Part shown: positions 54,492 to 64,000 of the stretch, in pieces | How the letters are laid out: each line of letters begins with the position of its first letter | Numbering within the stretch: position 1 is the stretch's first letter | From: Volutella citrinella | Taxonomy: Eukaryota > Ascomycota > Sordariomycetes > Hypocreales > Nectriaceae | Direction of reading: 5' to 3' | Assembly: GCA_034401135.1 (NCBI GenBank) | Contig: JAWZSP010000003.1 | Location: 5,580,001-5,644,000, forward strand | Length of the DNA: 64,000 nt | Made by a program: the position numbers and the translations under genes | Notes under the pieces: generated by a model | Databases searched by the model: none | Told to the model about the DNA's origin: nothing | What the model saw: the letters and a program-made list of their open reading frames with translations, nothing else

Positions 54492-57350
54492 ATGAAGGGA
54501 CGGCCCAGGGTGCGCATCTCGCCATGTCGCTTCTGCAACAAGCAGTTCAAGCGCCAGGAGCACCTGCAGCGGCATCTACGCATACGTGAGTTGAATTTCC
54601 GTGTCCCCCATCTCATGCTGCAGTTACATCATCGATCCCATTGCCCCTCCCAGGTGCCCATGGGTCTGATACTGCTTCCTTCTGCCACTCTCTGCTACCC
54701 ATGATGACCATCACCACCTGCTGACGGAAACGGTTCCTCTTTTATAGACACCAACGAGCGTCCCTATCGGTGCGATTGCGGCCGCATGTTCTCCAGACAG
54801 TAATGACTCTCTCTCCCTCAGTCCTTGTAGGGATGCCTTTGTTAAGTTGCTCTGCACAGAGATCTACTCGCTCGGCACCAACGGATCTCCCATCTTTCGC
54901 CCTGCAGCGACCAAGCCTGGGCGTGTTCTGGCGGCGATGGCGACTCTCCCGGCGCTCCAGCGAACCAGCCCATCTCTTTCGTGTTCGATGCCCACTCTCG
55001 ACACGACATGACTGCCCTGGAAGGCAAAGCAGACACAGAGACATCACCACCGGCCGCCGTTACTCGATCGACCTCCCCGAAGCAGCCCAAGAGTCTCCAT
55101 GGACAAGACTTGCCACAGAACCATCCACAGAACCTTTCACAGAACCTTCCACAGAACCTGCCACAAGACCTTCCGCCAGCCTTCCCCTCAAACCTGACCC
55201 AAGGCCTCGTCAATGACGTGGCTACCCCACTCGAGGCGACATCGACGATGGGCGCGACTCCTCCACTGCAGGCACCAACAGCTCCTCCTAGGCACCCGCC
55301 CTCAAGCAGTATCGAGGCGACTCTCCAGGCCGACTACGACAGCAGCAACGACCTCTCTATAGCTTCCAATATGGACCCGGTCGTCGCAGATATCGGTCCA
55401 AGCTGGGACGAGGCCAACATGATCACGAACTATCTCAGTGGCATGTTCCATTGGGATTTTGATTATTCAGAGATAGTTTCCCAGGTCCCCTACTCCCCGG
55501 CAGACTACGTCGAGACACTTGAAGGTGCCCCCGCATCCATCACAGCCGCGTATGACGACCAGGCGTCTTTTGCTTCTCATAAATACCTCCACGGTACGCA
55601 GAGCCTGCCAAAAGATGGGCAGCCGCCGAAATGCGGCAAGCGAAGCGAGGAGAGCACCGGGTTCAGCACGATGCCCTGGTCCATTTCTCCAAACGTTTAT
55701 GTCACATTGTGCCAGGAAATATCGGAACACAGAGACATCATGCCTCCAGACTTCAACCTTCCCGGCCGCCAGACGCTGTCACGCTATCTCGCCAGCTACT
55801 TCCGCGGCTTCCATCCACATTTGCCGTTCCTGCACGTGGCGACAGTGTCAACGGACTCAATGTCGCCCATGTTGCTCCTCGCACTAGCTGCGGTCGGTGC
55901 TCTTTACGCCTTCGAGCACCCCCAAGGCTATGCGCTCTATTTTGCATCCCGAGCTATCCTCGGGTCGCATTACGAAAGCCGACGTGCAGACAAAGTTGCC
56001 CACCTCACCAAGAGATATCCGCGATACGCAGAGCTGGCACGTTCGCCGTCATCACCGCCGGGTTCGACAGAAAGTCAACTACATACACCGCGCTCTTGTC
56101 GCACGGGCGGGACCAGTGACATTGAAATGATCCAAGTCCTGCTCGTCTTCTTCCAAATCACAATGTGGGCCGACCAGCCACTACTACCTGACGCCTTTTC
56201 CATGACCGGCCAGCTGGCCATGCTGCTGCGGGAGACGCTCCTGCGAACTGCTTCGTTTGATCCCGAGGCAGAAATGCAGTGGGACGTATGGCGTGAGAAC
56301 GAACAAAGGAGAAGAACCGTTTTCGCAGCATACACGGCGCTGAACCTCTTGACTGTCTGCTACGACACACCGCCCGTCATTATCAACGCCGAGATCTATC
56401 TTCCCCTCCCGTGCTCGACCGCTGAGTGGAAGGCTCCCAACGCGGCATCTTGGAGTGAAGTACGGCGCAACGGTGCCCTGAAGGGGCTGCCATTTCAAAA
56501 ATGCCTGGACCAGTTGCTCTCGGGCCAGCCGCTCGACCCAGAGGTGTCCGTGACGGCTTTTGGGAACTACGTTTTGGTGCATGGACTCCTGCAGTGCATC
56601 TACCTGGAGAAACGGACGGCGAGCTGGGGACTCTCTCCTGGGACCATAGAAATCTACGACCAGGCTTTGCGAGCGTGGCAAGTCTGCTGGGAGTCGGCGA
56701 TCGAGTCGACTCTGGACCCGGCGTCTCCCCATGGTCCACTAGGCTTCAATGCCACGGCCATGGTCAGGGTCGCCCACGTCCGGCTCAACGCAAACCTCAT
56801 GCCCCAGTGCAATCTTAGCTATCGTGACCCGTCTCTTTTGGCCAAAGTCTTTGTGGATCTCCCCCGAGACATGATATTGATCCGGGATGAGCACACGAAC
56901 CAGGCAATCTCGCAATGCATCTACGCCCTGAGCATCCCGGTCCGCATGGGAATCGCGCTGGTTGCAAGGACTCAGCATGGCCACTGGAGCGTGCAGCATG
57001 CAATAAGTAATTTCAACTGCGCCAGGCTCTTGCTGGTATGGCTGGAGAGCATGGCTCGTCTGGTGGAGTCTTCGGGGCCCGGGGCTGTGGAGGATGGAGA
57101 GAGGAGCTTGCTATCTATGCTGAGCACCCTGATCCAGGAGACCCATCTGGCCACGTGTGTGGATTCGGAGGATGGCCATGGCTACCAGATACGCTCGCTA
57201 GCTTTGGGCGCCGTCAAGCTCTGGGCAGCAACATGCCAGGGTGTCCAGGTCTTTGAAGTTGTGCATGTCATCGGGGAGACGCTGTCCCTTGCGGCCAGAG
57301 AACTTGAGCATCGCATGGGCCGGCTGCATCCAACCCCCCCAGTTCTGTGA
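54492..57350 (+). CDS. C2H2 zinc-finger transcription factor with fungal_trans domain
   Basis: 878-residue regulator; exons 54492-54585, 54748-54799 and 54860-57350. Two adjacent C2H2 fingers at the N-terminus: CRFCNKQFKRQEHLQRHLRIH, cut by the first intron before its last histidine, and YRCDCGRMFSRQDLLARHQRISH, cut by the second. They are followed by a disordered Pro/Gln/Ser region containing a 12-base tandem repeat, then the fungal_trans domain (about residues 290-650: SRYLASYFRGFHPHLPFLHV, LLALAAVGALYAFEHPQG, RRTVFAAYTALNLLTVCYDTPPVI). The middle position between transporter and GABA aminotransferase makes it the natural candidate regulator for the lactam/GABA cluster (inference). No Zn2Cys6 cluster is present. 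Confidence 0.88.
55113..55172 (+). repeat. Five tandem 12-base repeats inside the C2H2 regulator
   Basis: Units of CCACAGAACCTT with small variations, encoding the tetrapeptide PQNL/SQNL/PQDL five times. It falls in the disordered linker between zinc fingers and the fungal_trans domain and may vary in copy number among strains. Confidence 0.8.
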
Positions 57351-58075
57351 TTCTCCAATCCCTGTTCTGTGTACTCATATACTGCATGGGCTGGTATGAG
57401 AGGGAGGGCAAGACAATTTCTTTGTTTGGTGTATTGGGCATGATGAGGCCGCGGCGCATGACGGCATTCATGAAAGGTCCAATCGGGGTGCATTGGTTTG
57501 ATTTCTTGCGTATGATGAACTCTGTATCATTGTTCACTTGTTTCACAACTGAAACAGACAGACAACAAATCAGTCGCGACTGGCTAGTCTGAAATGTGTC
57601 GATTCGGTGGGAAGTCCGCGTAAGCCTTGAAGGTAAATCCTCCAGCGCATCGAGAGTTGCCTTGCTAATCAGAAACCAGTTTACCATCAAGGAATGCAGA
57701 TATGAACACCAGTATTCTCTCCGTAATGTTCCGCCCACGGCCTGGGGTGAAGTCCCCTATGCACACCCCGACAGGAGTCGCCACACGGTCCACCGCAGAT
57801 ATGAGGGACATACGCCCACGCGGTCGGGGTAGAAAATCAATAGGGAAGGTGTATGACTATCAAGGCCATTGGAGACAGACGATGAATCCAGATGGAATGA
57901 TAGGCTACATTACGGGGGATGGAGTGAGTTGTAGCACGGCGCGCCGAGCAGGTGTTTATTACAAGTCGTCCGATAGGCAGGTTCGAAGTGCCGTCCCGAC
58001 CTCTCGCCCAGCATTCTCGTCAGGTTCTCCTGAGCACGGCCCTCGTCTATCATCCATACCCTTCCTTTCGCCAAG
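57351..58075. other. Intergenic region upstream of GABA aminotransferase
   Basis: 725 bases holding the end of the regulator gene and the promoter of the next gene in tandem. No gene or shared operator seen. Confidence 0.5.
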
Positions 58076-59716
58076 ATGCCTTCCGCAAACCCGCCTGCGC
58101 CCCAAATCCCTGGCCCCAAGTCGAAGCAGCTGATTGCGGACCTCAACACTCAGCTTGATTCCCGCGCTGTCCAATTCTTCGCCGACTACCGTAAGAGCAA
58201 GGGCAACTTGTATGCAGATCCCTCCGCCGCGTTGTCTCGTCTAGGCTTTGGGCACGGCTGACATCGACAATAGCTTGATCGATGCTGATGGCAACGAACT
58301 TCTCGATATGTAGGTGCCCTCGATCGCCTCGACTACCACATTCAGTGCTAATGGCTCTTGACAGCTTCGCTCAGATTGCATCCAATGCCGTAGGCTACAA
58401 CAACGACACGGTCCTCAAGGCCGCCGCGTCGCCTGAGATGGCTTCGGCCCTCGCCAACCGACCTGCTCTCGGCGTTTTCCCCTCCCTTAGCTTGCCGAGC
58501 ACCATTGACAGACTACTGCGAATTGCTCCCCCTGGCCACAACAAGGTGTTCCCTGCGCAGTCCGGAAGCGAGGCCAACGAGCTCGCCTTCAAGGCTGCCT
58601 TCTTCCTCTACCAGCTCAAGAAGCGAGGCGAGGGTGTGGCATGGACGCAGGAGGAGATTGATTCCTGCATGGAGAATGCGAAGCCAGGATCTCCCGAGCT
58701 TGCTATTCTGAGCTTCAAGGATGGCTTCCACGGCCGTGGATTCGCCTCGCTGTCCACCACGCGATCGAAGCCTATCCACAAGCTGGATATCCCTTCATTC
58801 AACTGGCCCATGGCCCCCTTCCCTTCGCTGAAGTATCCGCTCGAGAGACACGTGGCGGAGAACCAAAAGGCGGTTCAGAGCTCCCTGGCGGAGGTTGATC
58901 GCCTGATGAGCACCTGGTGAGTTAACCTCGCCTGTGCGGACGAGCGGAAGAAAACCGGTTACTGATATCTCACTTTTTTACAGGTATTGCCCCGCTGCAG
59001 GCATCATCGTCGAGCCCATCCAGAGTGAGGGTGGTGACAACCACGCTCCCGCCGAGTTCTTCCAAGGGCTCCAGGACATCGCCAAGAAGCATGGAGCTTC
59101 CCTGATCGTCGACGAAGTGCAGACCGGTACGTCTTAGTCTCGACCCTTGGTGAAGGAAGCCCACTAATTGCTGCCTACAGGTTTCGGAGCTACGGGCAAG
59201 TTCTGGGCCCACGAGCACTGGAACTTGCGAGAGGCGCCCGACTTCGTCACTTTCGCCAAGAAGGCCCAGACTGCCGGCTACTTCTTCGGCAACGCCCTGA
59301 TCAACCCCGACAAGGCCTACCGCCAGTTCAACACCTGGATGGGCGACGAGGCCCGCATCATCATTAGCAACGCCATTGTCGACGAGATCCTGGACAAGAA
59401 CCTGGTTGCCCAGACCGCCCGGGTGGGAGACGCGCTGTACACAGCCCTCGAGCAGCTGGCCACCAAGTACCCGCAGCAGATGCGCAACCTGCGAGGAAAG
59501 GGCATGGGCACCTTCATCGCCTTTGACACCGACGGAGCTGTCGCCTATGCGACCAAGATGAAGGCGCTCGGCATCAACCTCGGCTTTTGTGGCAAGGACA
59601 CCGTCCGTCTACGGCCCATGCTTATCTTTGAGGAGAAGTACATTCCTCGTGTTGTTGAGGCTCTGGAAAAGGCATTCCACATGGAAGAGATCAAGACCGA
59701 CTTTGCCAGCTATTAG
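58076..59716 (+). CDS. gatA: 4-aminobutyrate (GABA) aminotransferase, class III PLP enzyme
   Basis: 466-residue enzyme that transfers the amino group of GABA to 2-oxoglutarate, giving succinate semialdehyde. Exons 58076-58209, 58274-58309, 58365-58916, 58984-59126 and 59181-59716; exon 2 is only 36 nt and encodes [11 protein letters not shown], completing [22 protein letters not shown]. Then VGYNN, the PLP phosphate motif [28 protein letters not shown], the acid [19 protein letters not shown], and the Schiff-base lysine in [14 protein letters not shown]. Positions and length match fungal GABA transaminases such as A. nidulans GatA. Probably cytosolic; no clear mitochondrial presequence is seen. 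Directly followed by SSADH, the next enzyme of the GABA shunt. Confidence 0.94.
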
Positions 59717-60192
59717 TTCAGGCGCATTAGCATGCCCTGCGCCGCCTCCAAAAACAGGCCTGGTGGGCGGTTAGTCTAGCAGCTGTCCAAGATAAGATGA
59801 CAGCTCAAATACAAATCAAAAGTAGTAGCCTGGAATCTCATGCAGCCTCAGCCAGTGCACGGTTTCGTTTCACTACATTTTCACATGAATTCTTGGAAGC
59901 CTAACATGCGATTTCGATTCTTGGGGACGAGCCGTGTCGTATTTTCTACCCCAACCTGGCCCCTCCAAGATGGGCGGCGTGTGTCGAGGTGCATAAGAGG
60001 TAGGACTTGTAGGTTCTTCGAGCTTTAGAATCACATTTTACAGGTTCAAACGAGAAGACTGGGTCGGATCCTAGACTAAGTCACGGAAGCTAACGTGTAC
60101 GATCAGACATAGCCTCACGCCATATCCAGTACAAGGAATATTCCCGGCTGTGCGCTCACGTCAATCCTGCCCTGCTCAAAGCGCAACCAACC
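59717..60192. other. Intergenic region upstream of SSADH
   Basis: 476 bases with the aminotransferase 3' end and the SSADH promoter; no gene seen. Confidence 0.5.
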
Positions 60193-61726
60193 ATGTCCAA
60201 GACACTCGATGATGTCCGACGCCGGGACCTGCTTCAAAGCAAGGGGCTCATCGGCGGAGAATGGGTCGATGCAGTTTCCAACGCTACCTTTGACGTTTTA
60301 GACCCCGCGTCCGTCGCCAAGCTGGCGACCCTCCCTGAAATGGGCAGCGAGGAGACGGACAGGGCCATCAGGGCAGCTCACGATGCTTTTGGGTCGTACA
60401 AGAAGACTTCTGCGCGACAACGCGCGAGATGGCTTCGCCGGTGGAACGACCTCTGTCTGGAGAACGCCGAGGACCTGGCCCTCATCCTGTCTCTTGAGAA
60501 CGGCAAGACTCTGGCAGAGGCACGTGCCGAGGTTACCTATGGCGCCTCCTTCTTGGAGTGGTTCGCCGGCGAGGCTGAGCGAGCCTATGGCCAGGTCGTG
60601 CCCACGGCCAACCTCGACCAGCGCGTCATGACCATCAAGCAGCCCGTCGGCGTCGCGGCCCTGCTGACGCCCTGGAACTTCCCCATTGCCATGATCACCC
60701 GCAAGGCCGGTGCTGCCCTCGCCGCAGGGTGTACTACCGTCTGGAAGCCGGCCGGGGAGACGCCCCTGAGTTGCATCGCCCAGGCGGTGCTTGCCCTCGA
60801 AGCTGGGTTCCCAGCCGGCGCCGTCAACGTTGTGCTGTGCCTGGACAAGGTAGCCGAGGTCGGCGAGGCCATCTGCGCCAGTCCCCTGGTCAAGAAGCTC
60901 AGCTTCACTGGGAGCACCCGCATTGGAAAGCTCCTCGCCATGCAGTGCAGCCATACCCTGAAGAAGCTGTCGCTGGAGCTTGGCGGCAACAGCCCGTTCA
61001 TCGTTTTCGACGACGCCGACGTCGACGTCGCCGTGGGTGCCATGCTGATGGCGAAGTTCCGGAACTCGGGACAGACGTGCGTGACTGCGAATCGCGTTTT
61101 TGTGCAGTCTGGTATTCACGACAGGTTCGTTGCGGCTCTTCGGGAGAAGATGCAGAGCCTAACGGTTGGCCCGGGCACGACTCCTGGCGTTGATGTTGGG
61201 CCTTTGGCACACGATCGAGCTGTAGAGAAGGCCTTGGAACACGTTCGAGGTAATGGATTCTCTTAAATATCTCATGTAGAAGGCTTTGCTAATCACTGTC
61301 ACAGATGCTGAGAAACTTGGTGGAAAGGTGCTACTCGGCGGTGGCCCGTTGACAGAATCTAAGGGCTACTTTCTTCAGCCGACACTCATCACAAACATGA
61401 CCAAGGAGATGAAGACGACGCGTGAGGAGGTCTTTGCCCCCGTGCTTGGCGTGTACAAGTTCAACACAGAGGAGGAAGTCATTGAGTTGGCCAACGACTG
61501 CAGTGTTGGCCTCGGAAGCTTCATCATGACCAGCAACATTGCACGATCCTGGCGAGTTGGCGAGGCTCTGGAGGTGGGCATGGTGGGAGTCAATGTCGGC
61601 GTGCTTAGCGCATGTGAGAGTCCCTTTGGGGGTGTCAAGGAGAGCGGCTACGGGCGGGAGGGCGGAAGCATGGGCATGGAGGATTACATGACGCTCAAGT
61701 CGATGCTGGTGAATGTCGCGGGGTAG
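60193..61726 (+). CDS. Succinate-semialdehyde dehydrogenase
   Basis: 492-residue aldehyde dehydrogenase converting succinate semialdehyde to succinate with NAD(P). Exons 60193-61249 and 61305-61726. Motifs: LIGGEWVDA near the N-terminus, LPEMGSEETDRAIRAAHDAF, LTPWNFPIAMITRKAGAALAAG (the SSADH-typical NFP-x-AMITRK), SFTGSTRIGKLL, base LELGGNSPFIVFDDADVD, catalytic cysteine in NSGQTCVTANRVFVQ, and ESPFGGVKESGYGREGG. One odd point: the usual lysine of the NAD-site VKPAxxTP appears in WKPAGETPL with tryptophan before it. The broken relative at 4827-6149 has the same intron-flanking blocks. In tandem with the aminotransferase, so the two steps are encoded together. Confidence 0.94.
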
Positions 61727-62863
61727 TCGAGACATAGATGTTGTCTTATGCTCACTCAAGACACCATTCATCTGGGCTACAGCAAGTATTAACTATCTCT
61801 CCCTCCAGTACCCAAACTTTACAAGGACTTTCTGCATGTCGTATCCGAATGAAACGGCTGCGCTCAGTTCAAGATTCCCAAATGGCACGACGGGCAAGAT
61901 TATTCCTCCATGAAGGTATATGCTGCATTATGCATGTGTAGGAACTAGCATTTGACAAATAAAAGAGGCACGCAGATTTCTCATGAAAATGACGCTTTCA
62001 TTAAGGGAAAAGAGGAAGTCGGCACCGAGCTCCTGTCCCGTGAGGCATGCCGTCACTGTGCGAATGCACTAAAGTCATTGAGTAGATACACTGTGTCTGG
62101 AGTGTATGAGATACTCCACGTCATCGAGGGCTGGCTCCCTCCTCGCAACACACAACACACAACTACCTGACCTTCGAAAGCAAAAAATCCAAGGCACTGA
62201 TCATCCGGGCTCCTTCTTGTCAGTGTTAAGGAAGAAGACGACATCGCACACAAAGACTAACCCTCCAAGTCTAGGGTAGCCAATGACAGCTCGTCTCGAC
62301 TCCGGATAGTGAACCCTCGGCTGGCAAAGATGTGTCACAGATCAAAGCGCCCTTAGGCTAGATCGAGTGCCCAGTCAGCGTATCGACTGGGGCTTATCGT
62401 CGAGAGGCTCTGAGGGGAATCTTTGGAGTCGAGGCTTGGAGAACGTTCCAAAAGGGGTAATTGCGCAGTCGCGTGATAAGCCACGGTATTAGCGCGACTT
62501 TGGTCAACCCCATTTCTCATTTCTACTCCGAACAGCATCCGCATTAGGTATCGCGCATCGTTATCTGCAATCTCATCTCCATGCCAAGATACCGGCACGC
62601 GGGGAAATGGCCAGCCTGTGGAGATGCTTCCCCAGCCCCAGCGCGTGATGACAAGGGTGACATATCACCGAGGAGAGCTAGAGCGATAGTCACGATATGC
62701 CGAGCAAGTTCGCAGTTGGAGTCGCAATCCCGGGACCGAGTCTACGAAATCGCTACTTATCACGACACGATTCCACGCCACCAGCCCTCGCCCTCGTTGC
62801 TATGCCTGCATTGTCATCCGCGGTCTGTGTGCACTAGTATCCACGTCAACATTCATTGGGGCC
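61727..62863. other. Intergenic region, 1.1 kb
   Basis: Between SSADH and the biotin carboxylase gene. Contains short overlapping open frames without family resemblance. I see no RNA gene, repeat or clear operator. Confidence 0.5.
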
Positions 62864-64000
62864 ATGGATCAGCGTCCCCTGCAGTCCATCAAGAAGGTCT
62901 TGATAGCCAATCGCGGCGAGATTGCGGTGCGATGCATCAAGGCGTGCAAGCAGCTCGGCGTCGCAACGGTATCCGTCTTCACCAATGCTGACGCCGCTTC
63001 CCTGCACGTTGTCCTTGCCGACCAGGCTGTCTTACTACCAGGCGCGGACCGCACGGCATACACGGATGGGTGAGTTTGCCAATGCCTGCTTCTATAGCCT
63101 TTTGACCCGTTGTCGATACCGTGGCGCCTTCCAGACGAGCTAATCATTGCTGGGCAGGGATGCTATTCTGAATGTCTGCAGAGAGTACGGTGCAGACGCC
63201 GTCATTCCCGGCTACGGCTTCCTGAGTGAGAATGCCGGCTTTGCTGAGGCTGCTGAGGCCGCCGGCGTCACATGGATCGGCCCGTCGGTCGCCTCCATCA
63301 ACGCCATGGGTCTGAAGCACGAGGCCAGAGAGATTGCAGACCAGGCGGGAGTTCCCACCATCCCAGGCACCCCGCTGCTATCCTCGGCAGCAGAGGCCGT
63401 CGCCAGCGCGAAGAAGCTTGGTTTTCCCGTCATGCTCAAAGCCACCGGCGGTGGTGGTGGCATGGGCCTCCAAGTTTGTAACGACGAGGGAGAGATTGAG
63501 AAGGCCTTCGCTACCGTCGAGAGCCGAGCGGCAACCCTGTTCAAGAACAGCAGCGTCTTCCTGGAAAAGTACTACCCGCGCTCACGGCATATCGAGGTGC
63601 AGGTCGCTGGAAACGGCGAGCTTGTCGTCGCCTTTGGTGAGCGGGAGTGTTCCCTGCAGCGCAGGCACCAGAAGGTCGTAGAGGAGAGCCCGAGTCCCTT
63701 TGTTGAACGCAACCCGGGCCTGCGGGCCAAGCTCTGCGAATCTGCAATTGCCTATGCGTCCCAGCTCAAGTACAAGAGCATCGGCACCGTCGAATTCCTG
63801 GTCGACGACGAGACGGCGCAGTACTTCTTTCTTGAAATGAACACAAGACTCCAGGTCGAGCACGGTATCACTGAGCTGTGCTACGGCGTGGATCTAGTTC
63901 ACCTCATGCTCCGCCAGGCCGACTACGAAAAGGCTGGCCTCTCAGGGATCCCTTCGCCGGAGCTAAAAGCTCTCGGCCGTGACCAACCGCTCGGCAGCGC
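62864..64000 (+). CDS. Biotin carboxylase-domain protein, urea carboxylase-like; 3' end outside window
   Basis: First ~350 residues of an ATP-grasp biotin carboxylase. Exons 62864-63069 and 63158 to beyond 64000. [24 protein letters not shown] is the standard N-terminus (two adjoining blocks), followed by [18 protein letters not shown], the ATP-binding loop [51 protein letters not shown], and [14 protein letters not shown]. The HG(I/V)TE ending in place of HPVTE fits the urea-carboxylase branch, where fungal proteins continue into the two KipI/KipA-like (AHS1/AHS2) domains and a biotin carrier. These domains correspond to the partners of LamB/PxpA in bacterial lactam hydrolases. Whether they follow cannot be seen here. 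Context favours a lactam-opening role over urea use. Confidence 0.88.

Noticed and set aside
60193..61726. Tryptophan before KPAGETP in SSADH as a damaging change
   Set aside because: All catalytic residues are intact and the lysine itself is kept, so this is more likely a harmless substitution.

Overview
The window looks like nuclear DNA of a filamentous ascomycete (Pezizomycotina, probably a Sordariomycete). Genes carry many short GT-AG introns of about 48-110 nt, the products are typical mould families (Zn2Cys6 regulators, anion:cation symporter MFS carriers, Baeyer-Villiger monooxygenases, a HeLo-like/ankyrin protein), and neighbouring genes are mostly arranged as divergent or convergent pairs. 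Species cannot be fixed from sequence alone. I rebuilt exon structures by hand and checked that exon lengths sum to whole codons.

Layout. (1) 1-7.6 kb: the 3' part of a pantothenate-transporter-like MFS gene and an intact allantoate-permease-like MFS gene, then a patch of broken genes: a succinate-semialdehyde dehydrogenase (SSADH) pseudogene butted against the first ~65 codons of an opposite-strand sulfatase, and a half sugar transporter. (2) 7.9-35.7 kb: a dense oxidative/hydrolytic cluster: two SDRs, two Baeyer-Villiger monooxygenases, two Zn2Cys6 regulators, an AtuA-like (DUF1446) protein, an esterase-type alpha/beta hydrolase, an FAD monooxygenase fused to a large membrane domain, an epoxide-hydrolase-type alpha/beta hydrolase, an aldehyde dehydrogenase, a zinc alcohol dehydrogenase and a six-helix membrane protein. 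There is no polyketide, peptide or terpene synthase, so it reads as a catabolic cluster, perhaps for a cyclic ketone or terpenoid-like compound: ketone to lactone (BVMO), lactone/ester opening (hydrolase), alcohol to aldehyde to acid (ADH/ALDH). Five perfect TCGG-N6-CCGA palindromes lie in promoter regions of this cluster, and the other two divergent promoters have 13-of-14 versions; this suggests one shared Zn2Cys6 regulator.

(3) 36.1-38.2 kb: a second graveyard: C-terminal M20 peptidase fragment, frameshifted FMN-dependent dehydrogenase fragment and N-terminal amidase fragment, the last two joined head to tail. (4) 39-48.4 kb: an MFS carrier, a HeLo-like/ankyrin protein, and a Zn2Cys6 regulator divergent from an FAD monooxygenase, with repeated elements between them. 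(5) 48.8-64 kb: an apparent lactam/GABA catabolic cluster: YqjM-type flavin oxidoreductase, LamB/YcsF lactam utilisation protein, AAAP amino-acid transporter, C2H2/fungal_trans regulator, GABA aminotransferase, SSADH and, cut by the right edge, a urea-carboxylase-like biotin carboxylase. Together these could import a lactam or omega-amino acid, open the ring with ATP, and feed GABA through succinate semialdehyde to succinate.
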